64,000 nt of DNA, from contig CM070601.1 in NCBI GenBank assembly GCA_036346395.1, positions 20,519,763 to 20,583,762 of the forward strand. The letters run 5' to 3'. Positions within the stretch are counted from its first letter, which is position 1, and the number at the start of each line of letters is the position of its first letter. A model generated the notes under the pieces. That model was given only the letters and a program-made list of their open reading frames with translations, did no database searches and had not been told where the DNA came from. Below, piece after piece: positions 23,306 to 34,525 of this stretch. The translations under genes were made by a program, and so were the position numbers. Origin of the DNA: Hsuehochloa calcarea (taxonomy: Eukaryota > Streptophyta > Magnoliopsida > Poales > Poaceae).

Positions 23306-24008
23306 ATGGGCGACTCCTCATCCTCAGCTTCGTACATCAGAATGGTATGTGTACCATAATTTCCATTTAACATACAAGCGCGCGTACGTAGATCAGAGTT
23401 GTAAGCATCGAATGATAGGTCTAACTGTTCGTGCTTCCATTTCAGGTTCACCATCTGATAGAGAAGTGCATTTGCTTCAACCTGAACAAGGAAGAGTGCA
23501 TGGATGCCCTGGAGAAGCACGCCAACATCAACCCTGTCATCACTTCCACTGGTACCTAGCTAGCTAGCTACTGCGCGCATGCACTTCAAGCGTATATACG
23601 CATGTTAGCTTCGATCTGCTAGCCAGCTTAATTGGCGCCCAAATTGACTTAATTCTATGCAGATTCAGTTATACATATGCGCGCTTCTTCCTTCCCTTGC
23701 AGGAATGCAACAAAACTACAAGGCTGATTAATTAATTCCAGCTAGCCATCGTAGTATCAGCGCTTAATTAGATGCAAGCTAGCTAGCGTAGTCGTTATGT
23801 CATTTCATGTGAATATGTGTGAGATTAGAACACATTTCTCTTGCCGCCTGCAGTGTGGAAGGAGCTGGAGAAGGAGAACAAGGAGTTCTTCGAGACGTAC
23901 AACAAGGACCGCGAGGAGCGGAAAATCGAGGCGGAGACGATGCAGCGGATCCAGAAGATGCTCTCCGACGCGGCTGCCTCCAAGAGCTCCGACGGCGACG
24001 AGGGTTAG
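23306..24008 (+). CDS. Plant-specific small protein of unknown function (TIGR01589-type domain family)
   Basis: Three coding exons, 23306-23344, 23446-23551 and 23854-24008, join through GT-AG introns into 99 residues ending with TAG. The middle of the protein is a plant-specific conserved block: HLIEKCICFNLNKEECMDAL (from about residue 15) followed by NPVITSTVWKELEKENKEFF (about 42-61). This matches the uncharacterised plant domain family I know as TIGR01589 / A_thal_3526. The C-terminal part is charged and probably helical, ending in a short Ser/Asp/Glu-rich tail. No signal peptide or membrane segment is seen. The ATG at 23306 has a good plant context (ACCATGGGC) and exon 1 encodes only 13 residues. 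The second intron splits a valine codon. Molecular function is not established; a role cannot be inferred from neighbours. Confidence 0.9.
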
Positions 24009-24838
24009 CCGCGCGTCGCTATGGCTCTTATTACATCGGCTCTTCAATTAATTCCATTGGCTTAATCCGTTGAGGTCCCATTACACCTCATAAGAGACCA
24101 TATGCTGTTAATAAAGCATAGCTAGCTTACCTAGCTACCACATGTACAACACCATGCATGTCGACGTATAGTACTTTTGCTGTTATTAGGACAGGCAATC
24201 AGGCATGTTTAGTGTATGCATGTATATGTACATACATAAATGCATGGAATATTCAAGAGGACCTACTATACGTACGGGTCTACATGTACAGGTGATGTGT
24301 CGGTCTGTGTCTGTATCTGTAGCTGTAGCTGTGTATATCATTGCTAGCGAATTCTCTTGTGACACCTGGCGGTGAGTATGTATTCGCCAGCGATGACGTG
24401 TAATCCGATCAGCACGCTGGTAGAGCTACTAATTGGGAAGGAAGATGGATGCTGCTTGTCCTGTTCCGGAGGCCGTTTCACGAGACGAGTGATCGAATTT
24501 TGTAGTGTTTCGCGCGAGCTGAGCTGGACGTCTACGGTTGTACCTTTCCTCCCCTATGGAGGCGTACAATTTGGTTGTCAGCTAGGGGGCGAGCGAGCGA
24601 TCGGCTGGCTGCTTGTACAAGGTTTCTTGTGAGGGTGACAGTAGTGTGACACCCACTGGTCTCGTTCGAGCTACAGACGTTGTATTAATGGCAACGCAGG
24701 CAGCATTAGGGTTTGTATACAGGTCGCACTCGATCTCACGACTCATCAGCCGTGACAGTGAGACCAAGCTTCTTTTTCTTTTGTAAGAGAGGAGAGCGAG
24801 AGGTACGAAACCACAAATGCGGAAAGGAAAGAAAGAGG
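24009..24838. other. 3' UTR and intergenic DNA
   Basis: Probable 3' UTR of the preceding gene, then anonymous sequence with TGTATCTGTAGCTGTAGCTG-like simple repeats near 24310-24335. No further gene was seen. Confidence 0.55.
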
Positions 24839-25124
24839 TACTACCACAAAGCAAGCTATACTAGACGCCTCATCACAGACGGATCTGTGTTATAGTTATC
24901 ACAGATGGTTCCGTAAGAACCGTCTGTGATACAGAGTTATCACAGATGGTTTGTAAATAGAACCGTCTGTGATACTTCACAGACGGTTTTTAAGAAGAAC
25001 CGTCTGTGATAATCTAAGTCATCACAGACGGTTCTTAAGAACCATATGTGATACTTCATAGACGGTTCTTAATACAAACCGTGTGTGATGAGATACTTAT
25101 AACATACGGTTCATGATACGAATC

Positions 25125-26590
25125 TGTCAGACCCGGATTTTCTAATCCCGGATCCTCTGTGAAAACACTGTGCTATTCCCTGGATCAGTAGATAGCACTC
25201 ACAGATACATCACTGAATCATTTCATACATAGCGTAAAAACCATACCATTTATTAACTTAACACATCGAGTTTACATAGACCGCGTGGGTCAAGTTTTAC
25301 AATAAAGGCGAGCAGGCCAAACAATTACATCACAAAAGTAGCGGAAGCGACAACGGAAGCAAAAAGGGTGAGGGCACATCTCTCCACAGGCAAGTGACTG
25401 GGGAAACCTGTGTACATTCGATATTACCCGAAAACTCAGATAATATAGGATGCACCTAGGTACCGGTAGTCGGCTAGGCAGGCGAGACTAGAACAACTAA
25501 GAACTAAACTACGCTTCAAGAACTCAGGGTCTTGGACATACAGGTCCTCGTAGTAGTCTCAAAATTTCACCTTACGAGGGTTTGGGGAAAGAGCGAGAAT
25601 GAGCACAACTACAGTGCTCGCGAGCCAACACACGAAATGCAATAGTATACATGCAAGGCTTAACAAGGATGGCTCGGTTCTTTTATTTGCTAAAGCATCA
25701 TTTTAAATTATCATAATTACAAAGTCCCATGACTTAGCATTTTAAAATGCATTTCATTTTCATTTAAAGAGATTAAGTGCAATATTAAATAACAATAAGG
25801 TTACCTCCACCTTATGCTTAATTTTGATATGATTCGTCCACCGATTATCAACCTTTGGATAAGGCTACCGGAAAATTCAAAACAAAAGGTGGATGAGCCC
25901 AACACATTTCCATTCCACCCACAAAGATTTTTGAAATAGAACTAACTCGAGTTAAGTTCCCATGTCTACCTTTGACCAGAAGCGCGTGTTTAAGCAGTTT
26001 AGACTCTGCGAGAGGTTGTACACTTTACCCACAAGAGATAATCATACTCGTTACCCACATGATTCCTTAGTCATGTAGTTGAGCGATCGTCACGATAACG
26101 TTTCAAACTACCTTGCCCCTTCCGTCATCTCACCCCTATGGCCAATTCCATAAGTTGTGCGGGATGCTTACCACAACGACTAAGCGCGGTGGCCCGCCAC
26201 AACGACTAAGCGCGGTGATAACTTCACCGTTTTGGTGTCCCATTCAAGCCGATATCGTCCGCCGCTTGCACACTTCTAACACCGGTTGTGGGATGACATT
26301 CGGGGTTCAATAGTTTTACTAGGCCAAGTTGCACTTTGCGGACTTGCGGTTGTACTTGTTTTACGAGGAGGTCATGACAAGATTAAGTCCTTAATTCATC
26401 TGGACGGTTCATACCACATACCAACCATTCTCGTGCTACGTCCGCACCCACCATTCTTTCCATCCGTCCAGATGTGGCACTAGCAAGTTGTTTAGGGTTT
26501 TGGGAAGGAAAACCAATTAACGCAACACATCAGTCATCTACATCCAATGACTGCCCAAAACCATTTTTCATGTTTAAAGGATGATGATCG
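25125..26590 (-). mobile_element. LTR fragment of a large-LTR Ty3/gypsy-like family, inserted in CACTA sequence
   Basis: Inserted after the CACTA motif at 25124, it starts TGTCAGACCCGG (the inverted 3' end of an LTR). It shares organisation and the phrase GAGGTTGTACACTTTACCCA with the LTR copies at 35.8-38.9 kb and 56.6-62.3 kb. An internal tandem duplication CACAACGACTAAGCGCGGTG occurs at about 26171-26217. The opposite LTR end is missing, so it is truncated near 26590, and no coding region is associated with it. Confidence 0.6.
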
Positions 26591-26633
26591 GGACATTTAT
26601 TGTCCCGGTACTTAAGCAAGGCGGGATGTGTTG

Positions 26634-27066
26634 GGGAGGGTGTCGAACCCGCAGAACGCCGACATACTGCTGGACTTCGTCTACGTCGACGTGCTTCGGT
26701 CCAAGTTCGCCGCCGCAGGTCTCCATGATAAGGACCTCGACCTCCTCAGCTGTAAGCAAACAAACTTCTTCTTCCTCGATGACTCGATCGATCATGTTAG
26801 TTAACTTATGGGTGCACGTACGTAAATGGTAAATAGGTGCAGCGGCTCACATCCGCAATGGCTTCGCCGTCATTGCCTCCGACGCCATGCTCTACAGCGA
26901 CACCTCCACCGTCGGCGTCGTCGACTCCTACTCGGGCCTCCTCAGCACCCTATTCACCGATACCATGGTCAAGATGGGCAGCATCGGGGTACTCACTGGC
27001 CGTAAGGGGGAGGTCAAGAAGGTTTTGTATGGGAGTATGCCTTTTTCACGTATTTTTAAGAGTCTC
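26634..27066 (+). pseudogene. Class III peroxidase gene fragment
   Basis: Class III plant peroxidases are secreted haem enzymes using hydrogen peroxide in wall and lignin chemistry. A first segment (26634-26751) reads GRVSNPQNADILLDF then KFAAAGLHDKDLDLLS, the block that precedes the proximal-haem His. A GT donor follows at 26752. A second segment (from about 26843) reads SAHIRNGFAVIASDAMLYSD and MVKMGSIGVLTGRKGEVKK, the C-terminal block. About 50-60 residues expected after the proximal His are missing, the conserved final cysteine region is lost, and upstream exons (distal His, signal peptide) are absent. It is flanked by CACTA subterminal repeats, which suggests transduplication. It cannot make an active enzyme. 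Confidence 0.75.
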
Positions 27067-27491
27067 TGAAGATGAAAAGCCCACATAAACTGTAATGGTA
27101 CCAACTATGAAACATTCAAAATCTGATTTTTTTTTGGCAATAGAAAAAACTATCACAGACGGTTCTGAACAAGAACCGTCTGTGATACCTTTTTTCACAG
27201 ATAATTTGAAAACCGTCTGTGATGACCGTCTGTTATCACAGACACATAAATTCAAATGTGTTCTCATATGTTTCCGACCAGGGAACTTTTAAAAATAATC
27301 ATCACAGAAATATAGAATTTCACAATCAAGTCGAATACTTGATAATAAATATTATTGATATTATTCTAGGAACAAGATAACATATTATCCAATGTTATGA
27401 ATATAATGAAATATAATCATCTTTATGATTGCCTCTAATCGTATTTCCAACAAGTAGGAGTATTGTTAGTTTCAATTTTGTAGTTTTCGTT

Positions 27492-29866
27492 ATGGATAGT
27501 AACGACAACTTTGCTCTTGGTGATTACAGACTTTCACTAGAGGAAATTGCATCTATGGAAGCGGCTGCATCAAGCCTATCGAAAGGGCAAGGCTGAGTTC
27601 TGTTATCAGCCTCCACGACAGCATCTACGTTGGCAACCACCGGAGCAAAGAGGTCTAGAACGTCTACATCGATAGTGTGGGAGAATTTCGACATGACAAG
27701 TAAGCAAGGCGCACAAGGAAATTAGGTACCATATGCTATTTGTAAAATTTATCGCAATGAATTTTCTGCAAGGTTTACAGGTGGAACGGGGCACTTGCTT
27801 AGACATGCTACAAGATGTAAGACCAAGCAATGATTGGTAATGAGGCAGACGTAGGTGCAGTACAACCCCGATGGTACGGTACGTAGTTGAGACTACGATC
27901 CTGAGGTAGCCCGTCAATCTCTCTGGCGTTTAATTGCTTATGTGGATTTACCGTTAGGCTTTGGGGAGTCTGCTTCTTTCCAAAATTGCATGAGGGCTGT
28001 GTATAATCCAAGATTTTCTATCATTTCTAGACCTCGGACATATAGAGTGGTCGGGCTAGAGAGGATTATGTACGTGCACATTTTTGGTGGTCTTGACCTC
28101 GGACATATAGAGTGGTCGGGCTAGAGAGGATTATGTCAGTGTAGTTGCTCATTATGTTAATGACGACTGGGTAATAGAGAAAAGAATTATAGGTTTGAAA
28201 TTAACTGATGTATCACACACGGGTGAGAATATTGTGGACTGTATTATCAAAGTCGTGAAAGACTTTGGTCTTACAGACAAAGTATTCTCAATTACTTTAG
28301 ACAATATCGCTTCGAACTCTAGGGCCATGGATATTCTTGCTCCAATGTTGAGTACATACGCCGATTCCTTCTTGCTACATCAGTGATGCGCTTGTCATAT
28401 TATTAATCTTATAGTCAAATGTGGTTTGAAGAGGTTGAGTTCGTATATTTAAGCTTTTCGCAATGCGATTTCTTTCTTGAATAATTCTAACGTAAGAATA
28501 GCCACATATAAGAACTTCTGCAGGGCGATGGTTGTACGTCCAAGAAAGTTCAGTCTGGACATGTCGGAAAGATAAAACTCTACTTACGTGGTGCTTAAGA
28601 GTCTTTTACCATATAAGAGCATTTTTTCTTATTTTATTCAAACGCACTATCAGAGAACTGACGGTAGTATACTATTGACTAAGCAACATTGGTTCGTTTC
28701 TAAGAAGATATTACTATTTTAGAAAAAAAATTATGAGACCACTGTTGCTTTGTCCACTGTCTACTATCCAACATATTCTATCATTGTGCATAGTATTTTA
28801 CATATTGCTACTCAATTGAAAATGTATGAAAATGACTTAGTTTTACATGAGGCTATTATTGCTATGAAAAGTAAATACCTCAAATATTGAAGAGAAATCC
28901 GTTACCTATATGCATTTGCATTTGTTTTAGATCCTAGCACTAAAATTGAGGCATTTAGTAGTGTACTTGATCTTAATGATGCTACAGGGCTGGACTATAT
29001 TAACTATTTTGCAGAAGTTCGTTCCCGGTTAAAGGAGGTTTAACAAAAGTATGAAAATAAATTCTAGGAAGTCCGCTTACAACGACCTCCAGTAGACCCC
29101 GCCTCAAGTACCAAGACAAATATGTAGGGGCAAGATCTTCGGTGATTCTTCCTCTAGGTCTTCTTCTTCTACAGCGCCGCCTGCACAGCCAAGAACCCCA
29201 ATGAGTGGGAACTATCCATCTATCTAGACAGTGATACAGTGGATTTCAACTCAGAAGGCTTCAAAATTTTGCAATGGTAGCAAGCCCATAAGTTAACATA
29301 TCTCGTGCTATCCTTTCTGTCTTTCTAGAAAAATATTGGAGGAGAAGAGAACAAGTCTCACAAGTGAGATGATGGAGATACTTCTAACTGTGAAGAACTG
29401 GGAACAAGTTGATTCACGAACACAACACTCTGGAAAATCCAGAGTTATCAAAGGTGTTTGAAAATATGTACCTAGACAACGACACGTAGAGCTATAGGTT
29501 GTACTCTTTTTCATTTGCTAAGGTTTTCTTATGTTGAGTTTTTACTTGGCAAAGGTTTCATTGGGCAGACATTTGAACATTGATAAAGCTCTTTATTACA
29601 TTTTTAATATGTTTGTCTCATTTTTTTATAATTTTCATATCTATTTATGAATTCTACATATTTTTCTAATTTTGTTTAATTTTTTTCGGACCTAACAGAC
29701 TAGGTGGGCTGAAACGGCCCGTCAGACTAAATGGGCTCGGACCGGCCCAGCATGACAGGCCATCGGGCTGTGCCTGGGCTAGCCCAGCCCAGCCCATCTA
29801 TTAGCCGGGCCACGATGGGCCGTACCGAGATAGGCCGAGCTGGGCCACCCATTTGGCCAGCTCTAG
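27492..29866 (+). pseudogene. Decayed hAT-superfamily transposase (RICESLEEPER/Ac-like)
   Basis: From an ATG at 27492 the plus strand shows, in order and through many stops and frameshifts: a BED-type zinc finger remnant (STSIVWENFD, then GGTGHLLRHATRCK, about 27650-27832); a central block (LIAYVDLPLGFGESASFQ; DDWVIEKRIIGLKL; DFGLTDKVFSITLDNIASNS; CACHIINLIVKCGLKRL); a YLYAFAFVLDPSTKIEAF block near 28905-28950; and a possible C-terminal dimerisation remnant to about 29490. GGGCCGGCCC-type subterminal sequence (29697-29866) ends in GGCCAGCTCTAG, a common hAT terminus. The left end was not found. A 60-bp direct duplication (CCTCGGACATATAGAGTGGT) at about 28032-28127 further disrupts it. Non-functional. 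Confidence 0.82.
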
Positions 29867-29939
29867 TTAGAGGCGAAACAGTTGAACACAAGTCAAGATC
29901 AAACCAACTGATTCATAGACACAACCATGCACAAGCATC

Positions 29940-30300
29940 ACATAATTAGCCATCGAGAGAGAGAGAGAGACCTAGCACGCTGAGGCAGTCGCGGAGGCCG
30001 CGCGGCGGCTTCTCCTGGTGCCCCTCTAAGCGGCGGAAGCCGTCGAAGTTAAGGTGCCACGGCCGCTCCCCGTGCATAAGCTGCCCCTTCCTCGACGACG
30101 CAGAGGAGGAACTCCTCGCCCTCCCCGCCACCTCCCGCTCTAGCCGCCACCATTCCCTCCACTCACCCAAACACTTGGAGACCACGAGGTAGGCAGCGTC
30201 ACGCAAAGTGCCGCGCCGAGGAGAGGAGGGGGTGGAGTAGAGTAGTAGTTCAGCAGTTGGCTATTGGAAGTTGCGAGGAAGAAACGGGAGTGACTTTTCG
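29940..30300 (-). other. Possible 5' exon of an unidentified gene, or gene fragment
   Basis: On the minus strand an open frame (30206 down to 29946) reads AAYLVVSKCLGEWREWWRLE, later HGERPWHLNFDGFRRLEG and PPRGLRDCLSVLG, in GC-rich sequence unlike its surroundings. A possible donor AG/GTCTCT follows the last block near 29968, next to a GA microsatellite. Upstream (30207-30330) is an A/C-rich leader-like stretch. No continuation was found toward lower coordinates, where the hAT remnant lies. I do not recognise the family. Confidence 0.4.
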
Positions 30301-30332
30301 TCTCCTCTCGTCTTTCGCCACTGCAGCCGTAA

Positions 30333-30633
30333 GGGCATCTCCAATAGTTAGAGATAATCTTGTCTATAACATATGCTATATCATCTTTAGAGACATCTTC
30401 AATATATAGTCTCTAGAACACACTCTAACATTGATATTTTATAATTTTTCTTTGAAACGAGTCAACATGTCAACTAGAGTATATTAATGTATCATGTCTT
30501 GTTTCGCGTGCACGACAGTCTCTTCAGGAAGAGATGACATGTGCTCTTTCTCCTCCCCCTTTCTCCTCCACGTATGATTTTATTGACATAACATAGCTAA
30601 GAGATGACAATAAATACACTATTGGAGATGGCC
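30333..30633. mobile_element. Tourist-like (PIF/Harbinger) MITE
   Basis: Terminal inverted repeats GGGCATCTCCAATAG and CTATTGGAGATGGCC bound a 301-bp AT-rich element with no coding capacity. They are flanked by the 3-bp duplication TAA (30330-30332 and 30634-30636), which is typical of PIF/Harbinger Tourist elements. Confidence 0.92.
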
Positions 30634-30930
30634 TAACGTGCGAGGAAGGTGGAGTGGTGTTGCCTCCTCGTGCTCCATGTCGGGTAGCGCGTCGATGTGG
30701 TGAATAGTGCACTATTGGGCTTGCGATGGACGGGTAGGGCAGTGCGGGATTTGGTGGACTCGGTGCGGGGGTTTGATGCGGTGAAGGGGCAGAGGACACG
30801 TGGAGGGCTATGATCTGAAATAGTTTTGGGGCTAGTGGGAGTTTGGGCAATCTTGCGCTTTGTCAACAACTCGAGATCGCCATGACTAGCCGAAGACTAA
30901 TCGTAGAGGCGCCCAACAAGTCGGCTTGGC

Positions 30931-31344
30931 GTGTTCATTGATTCCGCATACAAGGATGTTGAAGTGTGTGCGCATCTAAATCTGATGCTCGTTTCGAGAC
31001 CACGAGCATAAAAGATTAGAGCAAACAGCAAGAGTGTTCATTGATTCCGCATACAAGGATGTTGAAGTGTGTGCGCATCTGAATCTGATGCTCGTTTCGA
31101 GACCACGAGCATAAAAGATTAGAGCAAACAACAAGAGTGTTCATTGATTCCACATACACGGATAGTTTGTGCGAATCTGAATTTGATGCTCGTTTCGATC
31201 GAGACCACGAGCATACAAGATTAGAGCAAACAGCAAGAGTGTTCATTGATTCCGCATACAGGGATGTTGAAGTGTGTGCACATCTGAATCTGATGCTCGT
31301 TTCGAGACCATGAGCATAAAAGATTAGGGCAAACAGCAAGTTCA
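30931..31344. repeat. Tandem repeat, four units of about 103 bp
   Basis: Units start at 30931, 31034, 31137 and 31239 with GTGTTCATTGATTCC and contain GATGCTCGTTTCGAGACCAC and GAGCAAACAGCAAGA. The units are highly similar; the third has a small deletion and an insertion. A 107-codon antisense open frame across the array is a by-product. Confidence 0.95.
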
Positions 31345-32822
31345 GAGAAAAAATGTTGAAACTTTAAATGCATAATTTGTGAGAATTGAACTATGCATTT
31401 TGGTCAAAAATTTGTCACAACATTGGACTAATCAATAAATAGTTGTAAGGAGATTTTCCATATAGAAATCATATGTTCCCTCTATTTGCTATATTTGTTC
31501 ATGGCCTCAAGAGTATTCATTTCAATATATTGTCTATTGAGAAAATCTAGTGTGGTTATTGTAAAAAAAAAATCTTACTCTACTTAAATGTTTTGAAAAA
31601 TGTTAAGGGGCTGTTGTATGTCATTTAATATAGATATGCATGATCATTTTACATTAAGTATTTGTTAGGTTTAGTGCTTCTTTGTATGTATACATGATAA
31701 GTAGTGCATAAATATAGCGAAACGGAGAGGTATAGCAGCGGCAGAGGCAACTTAAACCTAATTGACCCCACAGGTTTTCGTGTAAGAAGTCCAATTACTA
31801 TTGATATTTGTACATAAACTCATGAAAGTTTAAAGATTTTACAAGGGTTGAGCCCGCAGGATTTGGACCCGGCTACACCATTGGACTATGCTACAACTGG
31901 AGTATAGCATACAGTTATCTGCGAACGAAGATGCTAGATGCAGGACAACTATTATGCTGTCACGAGGATAGTGAGGATATTATAAGGATGCATATTTACA
32001 AAAAGAAACCAAAAAAGGAAATAATTAACCAGACACCAAAGCCATTCGTCTTGGACCGCTTGCAAAATGGAAAGGTTCAGCTTTAGCAACAAGTTGGCAT
32101 AAAAAAGGCTGATGCTAAATAGACTACTAAAAAGCAAAGGACAGTAAAATCACTTGGATCTTTCACAATTTTAGTACTACCAACATTCAAAGGGCATGAT
32201 CGAAGATGGTAATGAATCCACTCTAACTTCATAAGGTAATCAACACGCATGCAGCAAAGTCGGTCAACTGCGTAATCCTATCCTGGCCCAAAGATCACCG
32301 GCCAAGTAACCATCAGAATATCACATCAAACACTTTGGGAAAAGGAATTAGAGAATCTCTTAAGTAACAGTCTAATATCGCTATCTTACTAGAAGATAGA
32401 GACAATGAAGTTCTGAAGTGAAAATGATGACAATGAAGTGAAAATGATGACAATCATAAATAATAACCCCCTAGGGCTCGAAACAAATCAGATAATTGAA
32501 GACTGAACAGATGCAAGCAAAATCCATGGTCAGATATCGAATTCAAACTGTATGCACCAGACTAATTGCAAATCCAAGCTAGAGATATTTGATTGTAAAA
32601 ACTAGAGAAGCGAACCAACCAAATATATTAGCTTTAGGATGCTCCTTTCAAGTGACAAAAGTCATAATGCTTCAAGGCTAGGCGTTGTCATATAGCTCAT
32701 AGAACTAAAACAACAGAACAAGATAACATCCAGCAAAGTACATCAACCCTGGAATTTATGGACAACACTTTTGAGCAACTCGCTAAAGAACCCAACAAGC
32801 TGCAGAACGAGGGATTCCAAAC
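31345..32822. other. Intergenic DNA and ADF 3' flank
   Basis: AT-rich, no gene or classifiable element. A short tandem duplication GAAGTGAAAATGATGACAAT occurs near 32415-32453. The ADF 3' UTR must lie in the last few hundred bases, but its end could not be placed. Confidence 0.55.
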
Positions 32823-34525
32823 TCAGTTAACACGGTCTCTGAAGACGTCCAGTGACATCTCGGTAGGGTCAGTTGCTTGCAGCTCCACCTGGATGCCATC
32901 AAGCTCCCTCTTGAACCTGTCCTTCGAGCTAGCATACAGCATCTTGCTTCTCACCCTTGATGTGTCTGGTGACCTGCACAAGAGCCACATGGTTATCGTC
33001 ACTAGAGATGTTTTCTTGAAGGGTTGGTCCAAGAGATGTTGCGTAAAATTGAAAACATTCATCACAACGTGCCAGATTATACATGAGCTCTCCTATCCAG
33101 TATGTGCAAGTATGGCGATGTGTCTAGGTTTCGAGACTACCCTTTTTAAGCTCAAAGGCAAAAATGATAATTTATTGTCATAATTAGCCATGGTGTTCCA
33201 AGTTCTAGTTGTGTTTCCCCATTGTTGTACTTATTGAAAAAAGGTTGATTATTAGTCATAAGTTTCTAGTGTTGCAAATACTGGGAAACCTTGGCATGGA
33301 TACAAATCAGATATAATCAGATTTCCATGTAATACACCACCCATCACTAGTCACATGGTAAATCAAAAGGGAGGAGGATTACCATGCAATGAAGAAGATC
33401 TTGCTCTTCTGGCAGTTCTCCTCAGTCACAAAGTCAAAGTCATAAATTGCGTATCTGCACTCATCTGCAGGGAGGCAAGCAGTGAAGTCCTCATAGTTCA
33501 TTGTGGGCTCGCCGAGCTTATCCACAACGATCTGCTTCTGCTTCTCCTCGATCTTGAAGGTGATGTAGCGGTAGGTCCGCTTAGCCTTCAGCTCTAAGAA
33601 CCTCAGCTTACAGTCGTCATTCACAGCCATGCCCGACGCAGCGTTAGCCTGTTCAAATTGATTTAGCACTATTAATGAAATCTGCTGTACAGCCTATTCT
33701 CTTAAAATTACTAATGATTTGATCCCATCGTAAGAGCATACAAAGTTTGACTGATGACAGCAACAATGACCACATTGCACACCTAGTAAATCTGGGGTTC
33801 CAAATTAGTAGTTGCAGCAACAAGGAAGCCCCCATTTACAAAATTGTTCTGTTGGTATTTTAGTCATTAACTAGAGTGCCTTCTTGTAAGACAGTTATGA
33901 TGCTTTCTAACAAAGGGCCAATGTGGTCTTTCTTGTAGACGCCAACCACCACACTACTACAGTAGTATAATTTCAGTCCACTTTTTTTGCGAGGACAACT
34001 TCAGTTCACTGATTACAAACAAATCCAAACAAGTTCAGTAAACATCCCACCGAAACAAAGACCACACCGACCGATCCGTCTACACGCTCCTAGCGGACTC
34101 GATGATTTACACCAGGTGTTGGCAAGGTATTATTCTTTTCTCAGTGTTCCAATGGGCTAACCCCCCCCCCCAAAGACAAGAATCACCTCCTAGTCAGTAC
34201 CGCAACCCAACATCGCAGCCAAGTTCAGATCTAACTAGCATTACTTCCACGTTTGAGCAGATCAAGCAAGTAGAACAGATAGCATTACAAGATGCATTTG
34301 CCACTAAACAAAAGGAACACACAAATCAATGCGGCCACCGACGCTAAGACAATGCAAGAACCATTAGAACAAGCTTGGCACGAGAACATCTGGGATGCAC
34401 ATATAAGACTCTTCCTGCGCGGAACAATCAGATCTAGCACGGCCGCGAAGGAACAGACAAAGAGATCTACGAGTAGACTGGACAAGCAGTGGGATGAGAG
34501 GGGAGTGGCCGTGAGATCTCACCAT
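32823..34525 (-). CDS. ADF: Actin-depolymerizing factor (ADF/cofilin)
   Basis: ADF/cofilins bind and sever actin filaments and speed turnover of the cytosolic actin cytoskeleton. Coding exons on the minus strand are 34523-34525 (ATG only), 33383-33648 and 32823-32973, joined by GT-AG introns into 139 residues plus TGA, the standard plant ADF length. Hallmarks: ANAASGMAVNDDCKLRFLEL at the N-terminus with Ser6, the known regulatory phosphorylation site; KIEEKQKQIVVDKLGEP; DECRYAIYDFDFVTEENCQK; and the long actin-binding helix SPDTSRVRSKMLYASSKDRF followed by KRELDGIQVELQATDP. The tryptophan codon before SPDTSR is split by the second intron. A first exon holding only the initiator ATG, followed by a large intron 1 (about 870 bp), is typical of plant ADFs, and intron 1 often enhances expression. 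All key residues appear intact, so it is probably functional. The exact paralogue is not assigned. Confidence 0.97.

Larger units (their letters stand above)
24839..27260. mobile_element. CACTA-type element carrying a gene fragment and disrupted by an LTR
   Basis: The left end TACTACCACAAAG, followed by AGACGCCTCATCACAGACGG, matches the terminus of the complete element at 20162, including the AGACGCCTCATCACA phrase. Subterminal inverted TCACAGACGGTT motifs fill 24875-25124 and recur at about 27147-27245. Between them lie an LTR fragment (25125-26590) and a class III peroxidase fragment (26634-27066). The right terminal CACTA bases are not visible, so the right boundary is a guess and the two motif clusters could belong to separate elements. 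Confidence 0.6.

Noticed and set aside
31016..31339. 107-codon antisense frame
   Set aside because: It is generated by the 103-bp tandem repeat; it shows repeated peptide blocks with no family resemblance.
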